Below, one piece after another: positions 61,971-64,000 of a stretch of 64,000 bases of DNA. The stretch covers positions 1,178,001 to 1,242,000 of the forward strand of contig NZ_CP128846.1 of the NCBI RefSeq assembly GCF_030388665.1, given 5' to 3'. A model generated the notes under the pieces. The model was not told where the DNA came from. It did no database searches and saw only the letters and a program-made list of their open reading frames with translations. Positions within the stretch are counted from its first letter, which is position 1; every line of letters starts with the position of its first letter. Position numbers and translations under genes: made by a program. This stretch comes from Streptomyces flavofungini (GTDB lineage Bacteria; Actinomycetota; Actinomycetes; Streptomycetales; Streptomycetaceae).

Positions 61971-62456
61971 TCAGGCGGCGTTCACGGTGTTCTGCGGGGC
62001 GACCTTGCCGAACTTGTCGACGGCCTGGTAGTAGGTCCAGGCGAGCGCGTCGCAGGAGACCTTCTTGGCGCCGCTGTAGGTGGCACAGACCCTCTTCAGG
62101 TCGGCGTAGAAGGCGCTGTCGACGCGGGCCTTGTTGGCGTTGAAGGTGCCCATCTCCTTGTAGTTGCGGTAGCCGAAGTCGTGCCGGGCACAGGCCGTCT
62201 GGAACGGGAAGCCGAACGGGTTGTCCGGGGAGGAGGAGCAGTAGTCCGTGGACCAGTTGAACTTGTACGCGCTCCACGCGCCCTGGTTGTTGCGAGCCGA
62301 GACGAACGCGTTGTAGCTGCTTGCGCTGGTCTGCGTCCAGCTGCTGAGCACCTGCGCCTTGTCCGCGGGGACAGCGGACGCCGGGGCGGCCGCGAGGCCG
62401 GTCCCGAGGGTGAGGGCAGCGGCGCTCACGGCCACAGCGGCGAGTCGACGACGCAT
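61971..62456 (-). CDS. Secreted phospholipase A2
   Basis: The 161-residue precursor has a Sec signal peptide (MRRRLAAVAVSAAALTLGTG, cleavage after APASA near residue 28). The mature enzyme of about 130 residues matches the small calcium-dependent Streptomyces phospholipase A2: catalytic pair His92-Asp93 in CARHDFGYRNYK, DYCSSSPDNPFGF before it, and four cysteines (73, 89, 124, 135) for two disulfides. It hydrolyses the sn-2 ester of phospholipids outside the cell. AAGGAGG lies at an ideal distance before the ATG at 62456. Confidence 0.95.
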   Translation of the reverse strand: MRRRLAAVAVSAAALTLGTGLAAAPASAVPADKAQVLSSWTQTSASSYNAFVSARNNQGAWSAYKFNWSTDYCSSSPDNPFGFPFQTACARHDFGYRNYKEMGTFNANKARVDSAFYADLKRVCATYSGAKKVSCDALAWTYYQAVDKFGKVAPQNTVNAA

Positions 62457-62677
62457 GGGGATTCCTCCTTGTGGGGGTCATGACACGGCTCCGGGCCCGA
62501 GTGCGCGGAGGCGTGGCTTTCATTGATCACCGCCGGCCTGTCGGCCGGTGGTCGTGCGCGCCGCGTGGGGGTGGCGCCCCGATGACGGGTTCTTGACGGC
62601 ATCTGGCCTATACGTCACGGGACTTGGCCCCAAACCACCACGCTGACGCTGTCGGGGCACTCGCGGGTGCGAGTGCC

Positions 62678-63376
62678 TCAGGGCTGGGAGTGCTCCTGCC
62701 ATACGACGGACACGACGCACTCCCCCTCCGGCGGGACGCTCACGTACTCGACGTGCCGCGCCACACCGGACGTTCTTGGTTCCCGGCACCGGCCCCGGGC
62801 GCGGGCACCCGCACCCGCCGCGACCCTGGCCGGTTTGCGGGCCCGCAGCAGCGCCTCGCGGTCGGGCCCTTCGGGCACCGCGAGGCCGAGGCCCACCGGC
62901 GCCGCCGCGAGCGCGAGCACGACGAGGTCGCGGTGCGCCGCGGTGGCGACGAACAGGGGCGGCCTGCCCCGCGCGCTCGCCGTCCGCCCGTGGTCGGCGC
63001 CGCAGTGCGGGCAGGGGCCCGCGTCCACGGCGATGCCCTGCGGCGCCGCGCCCAGGCACGAGGCCAGGAGCAGCCGCAGCCCGGCGCGCTCGGCCACGTA
63101 CCGCCGCCGCTCCGCCGCGTCCCCGGGCAGCCGGGCCCGCTCGCCCGCGCTCAGGGTGTCCTCGCGGGCGGGCACGACCGCGGGGTCCTGCGCGGAGAGA
63201 AGCAGCGTGCGCAGGACGACCGTGCCGATGGGCCGGGCGACCTGGGGCAGCGGGGCGCCGAGGTCGAGGGCGGGCGCGGGCAGCGGGACCTTGGCCCGGC
63301 CCCAGCCCCCGTCGGGGTTGGTCGAGGGCACCGACGGTGACGACCGCGGTGCGGCACTCTCCCCGGCCCCAGTCAT
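62678..63376 (-). CDS. Sfp-superfamily phosphopantetheinyl transferase homologue lacking catalytic residues
   Basis: The 232-residue protein starts at ATG 63376 (GGGAGG upstream). It aligns by eye with Sfp-type transferases over its middle: LSAGERARLPGDAAERRRYVA, then RLLLASCLG, then GPCPHCGADHGR. The metal-binding GVDxE motif reads VGLGLAVPE and the WxxKEAxxK motif reads LLRARKPARV, so both catalytic acids are absent. The last 45 residues have no counterpart. It probably cannot transfer phosphopantetheine. It may be a decaying paralogue or have a different job. The frame is intact. Confidence 0.65.
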   Translation of the reverse strand: MTGAGESAAPRSSPSVPSTNPDGGWGRAKVPLPAPALDLGAPLPQVARPIGTVVLRTLLLSAQDPAVVPAREDTLSAGERARLPGDAAERRRYVAERAGLRLLLASCLGAAPQGIAVDAGPCPHCGADHGRTASARGRPPLFVATAAHRDLVVLALAAAPVGLGLAVPEGPDREALLRARKPARVAAGAGARARGRCREPRTSGVARHVEYVSVPPEGECVVSVVWQEHSQP

Positions 63377-63438
63377 CGCGACCCCTCCCGTCCGCTGCCA
63401 CCCGTCGCCGCCCCGTTCACGCACGCTTCCGCTCATGC

Positions 63439-64000
63439 TTAAGGCCGGGCCGCGGCGATCCGCTCCACCAACGACACGAATTCACCCGTCTTGGCGTCGA
63501 ATCGGGGTGACGCCATGTAGCCACCGGTGTCGGAGATGCTGTTGAGCCCGCCGATGTAGCCCGAGCCCGTGTCGTAGTCGTAGTCGAGCAGCCACGGCGA
63601 ACCGCTGGAACCCGGCGTCATGTTCGGGCACTCGACCTGCCACATGTTCATCGGCGGCACCGTCGGTTCGATCAGGTCCTGGCAGAACTCCTGGTGTTCG
63701 CCGTCGTAGGGCGGGCCGGAGTAGCCCATGACCGACACCTGCTCGCCGGTGCGCGCGTCGGGCACGATCTGGTAGCCGCCCGCCGCGTCGAAGACGGTCT
63801 CGCCCTTGGCGTTGTCGTTGGTGATGACCAGGCCGTAGTCGTGCTCCCAGTCCGGCTTGGCGCCGCTGCTCCACAGCGCGGAGGTGGCGACGTTCCAGGC
63901 GGTGAACCGGCCGAACGGCTCGCTGCCGCCCTCGCGCGCCGGGATGAACACGACGTTCTTCGTCCAGTCGCCGCCAGGACCCTCGTGGAGGCAGTGCGCG
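63439..64000 (-). CDS. Trypsin-like (V8-type) secreted serine peptidase, 5' end outside the window
   Basis: About 186 C-terminal residues are visible. The catalytic triad is complete in this part: His in AHC at the window edge, Asp in EHDYGLVITN and the nucleophile Ser in PGSSGSPWLL. Substrate-loop Cys residues (FCQDL, VECPN) could pair. The signal peptide, if any, lies to the right. It resembles glutamyl-endopeptidase-like extracellular proteases of Streptomyces. Confidence 0.9.
   Translation of the reverse strand, partial: AHCLHEGPGGDWTKNVVFIPAREGGSEPFGRFTAWNVATSALWSSGAKPDWEHDYGLVITNDNAKGETVFDAAGGYQIVPDARTGEQVSVMGYSGPPYDGEHQEFCQDLIEPTVPPMNMWQVECPNMTPGSSGSPWLLDYDYDTGSGYIGGLNSISDTGGYMASPRFDAKTGEFVSLVERIAAARP

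Overview
The window is high-GC actinobacterial DNA and almost certainly comes from Streptomyces. Codon third positions are GC-rich, GTG and TTG starts are common, and rare in-frame TTA (bldA-type) codons sit in a pathway regulator and two other genes. I see no tRNA, rRNA, CRISPR array or insertion sequence. The window cuts a gene at each end: a polyketide synthase on the left and a secreted trypsin-like protease on the right.

Positions 1 to about 42.6 kb are one end of a large modular type I polyketide synthase (PKS) cluster. Three PKS genes run leftward in biosynthetic order: 31149-15244 (a lone loading ACP plus modules 1-3), 15128-5298 (modules 4-5) and 5135 to beyond base 1 (module 6 and onward). 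To the right are a DrrA/DrrB-type ABC exporter, an IaaM-like FAD L-amino acid 2-monooxygenase, a degenerate ABC-ATPase-like protein, a large LuxR-type ATPase regulator (LAL), a GT2-GtrA polyprenyl-phosphate sugar synthase and an Sfp/EntD-type phosphopantetheinyl transferase. An ACP-only loading module next to an arginine-monooxygenase-like enzyme points to a 4-guanidinobutyryl or 4-aminobutyryl primed polyol macrolide (marginolactone type: desertomycin, primycin, azalomycin). The sugar-lipid synthase suggests mannosylation outside the membrane. The matching CoA ligase and loading acyltransferase are not in the window, so the product class is an inference.

The most striking non-coding signal is a direct repeat, AGGGG-N6-AGGGG, found in four intergenic regions of the cluster, each 23-25 bp upstream of a plausible -10 box. 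They lie before the first PKS gene, the second PKS gene, the monooxygenase and the glycosyltransferase. A degenerate fifth copy precedes the ABC exporter. It is a candidate operator for the pathway regulator.

From 42.7 to 64 kb the window holds ordinary accessory or chromosomal genes and some decay. In order these are a 22-bp tandem repeat, a TetR gene, a wrecked MFS/LysR pair, a probably SoxR-controlled ABC exporter, a Tat-exported GH3 glycosidase, a GNAT acetyltransferase, a TetR/quinone-oxidoreductase pair with two palindromic operators, and an MFS remnant with tandem repeats. They are followed by a second fused ABC exporter, a PucR-type regulator with an MHS-family transporter and a 3-hydroxybutyrate-dehydrogenase-like SDR, an amidase with a small AtzG-like partner, a MerR regulator, a secreted phospholipase A2, a degenerate phosphopantetheinyl-transferase homologue and the protease.
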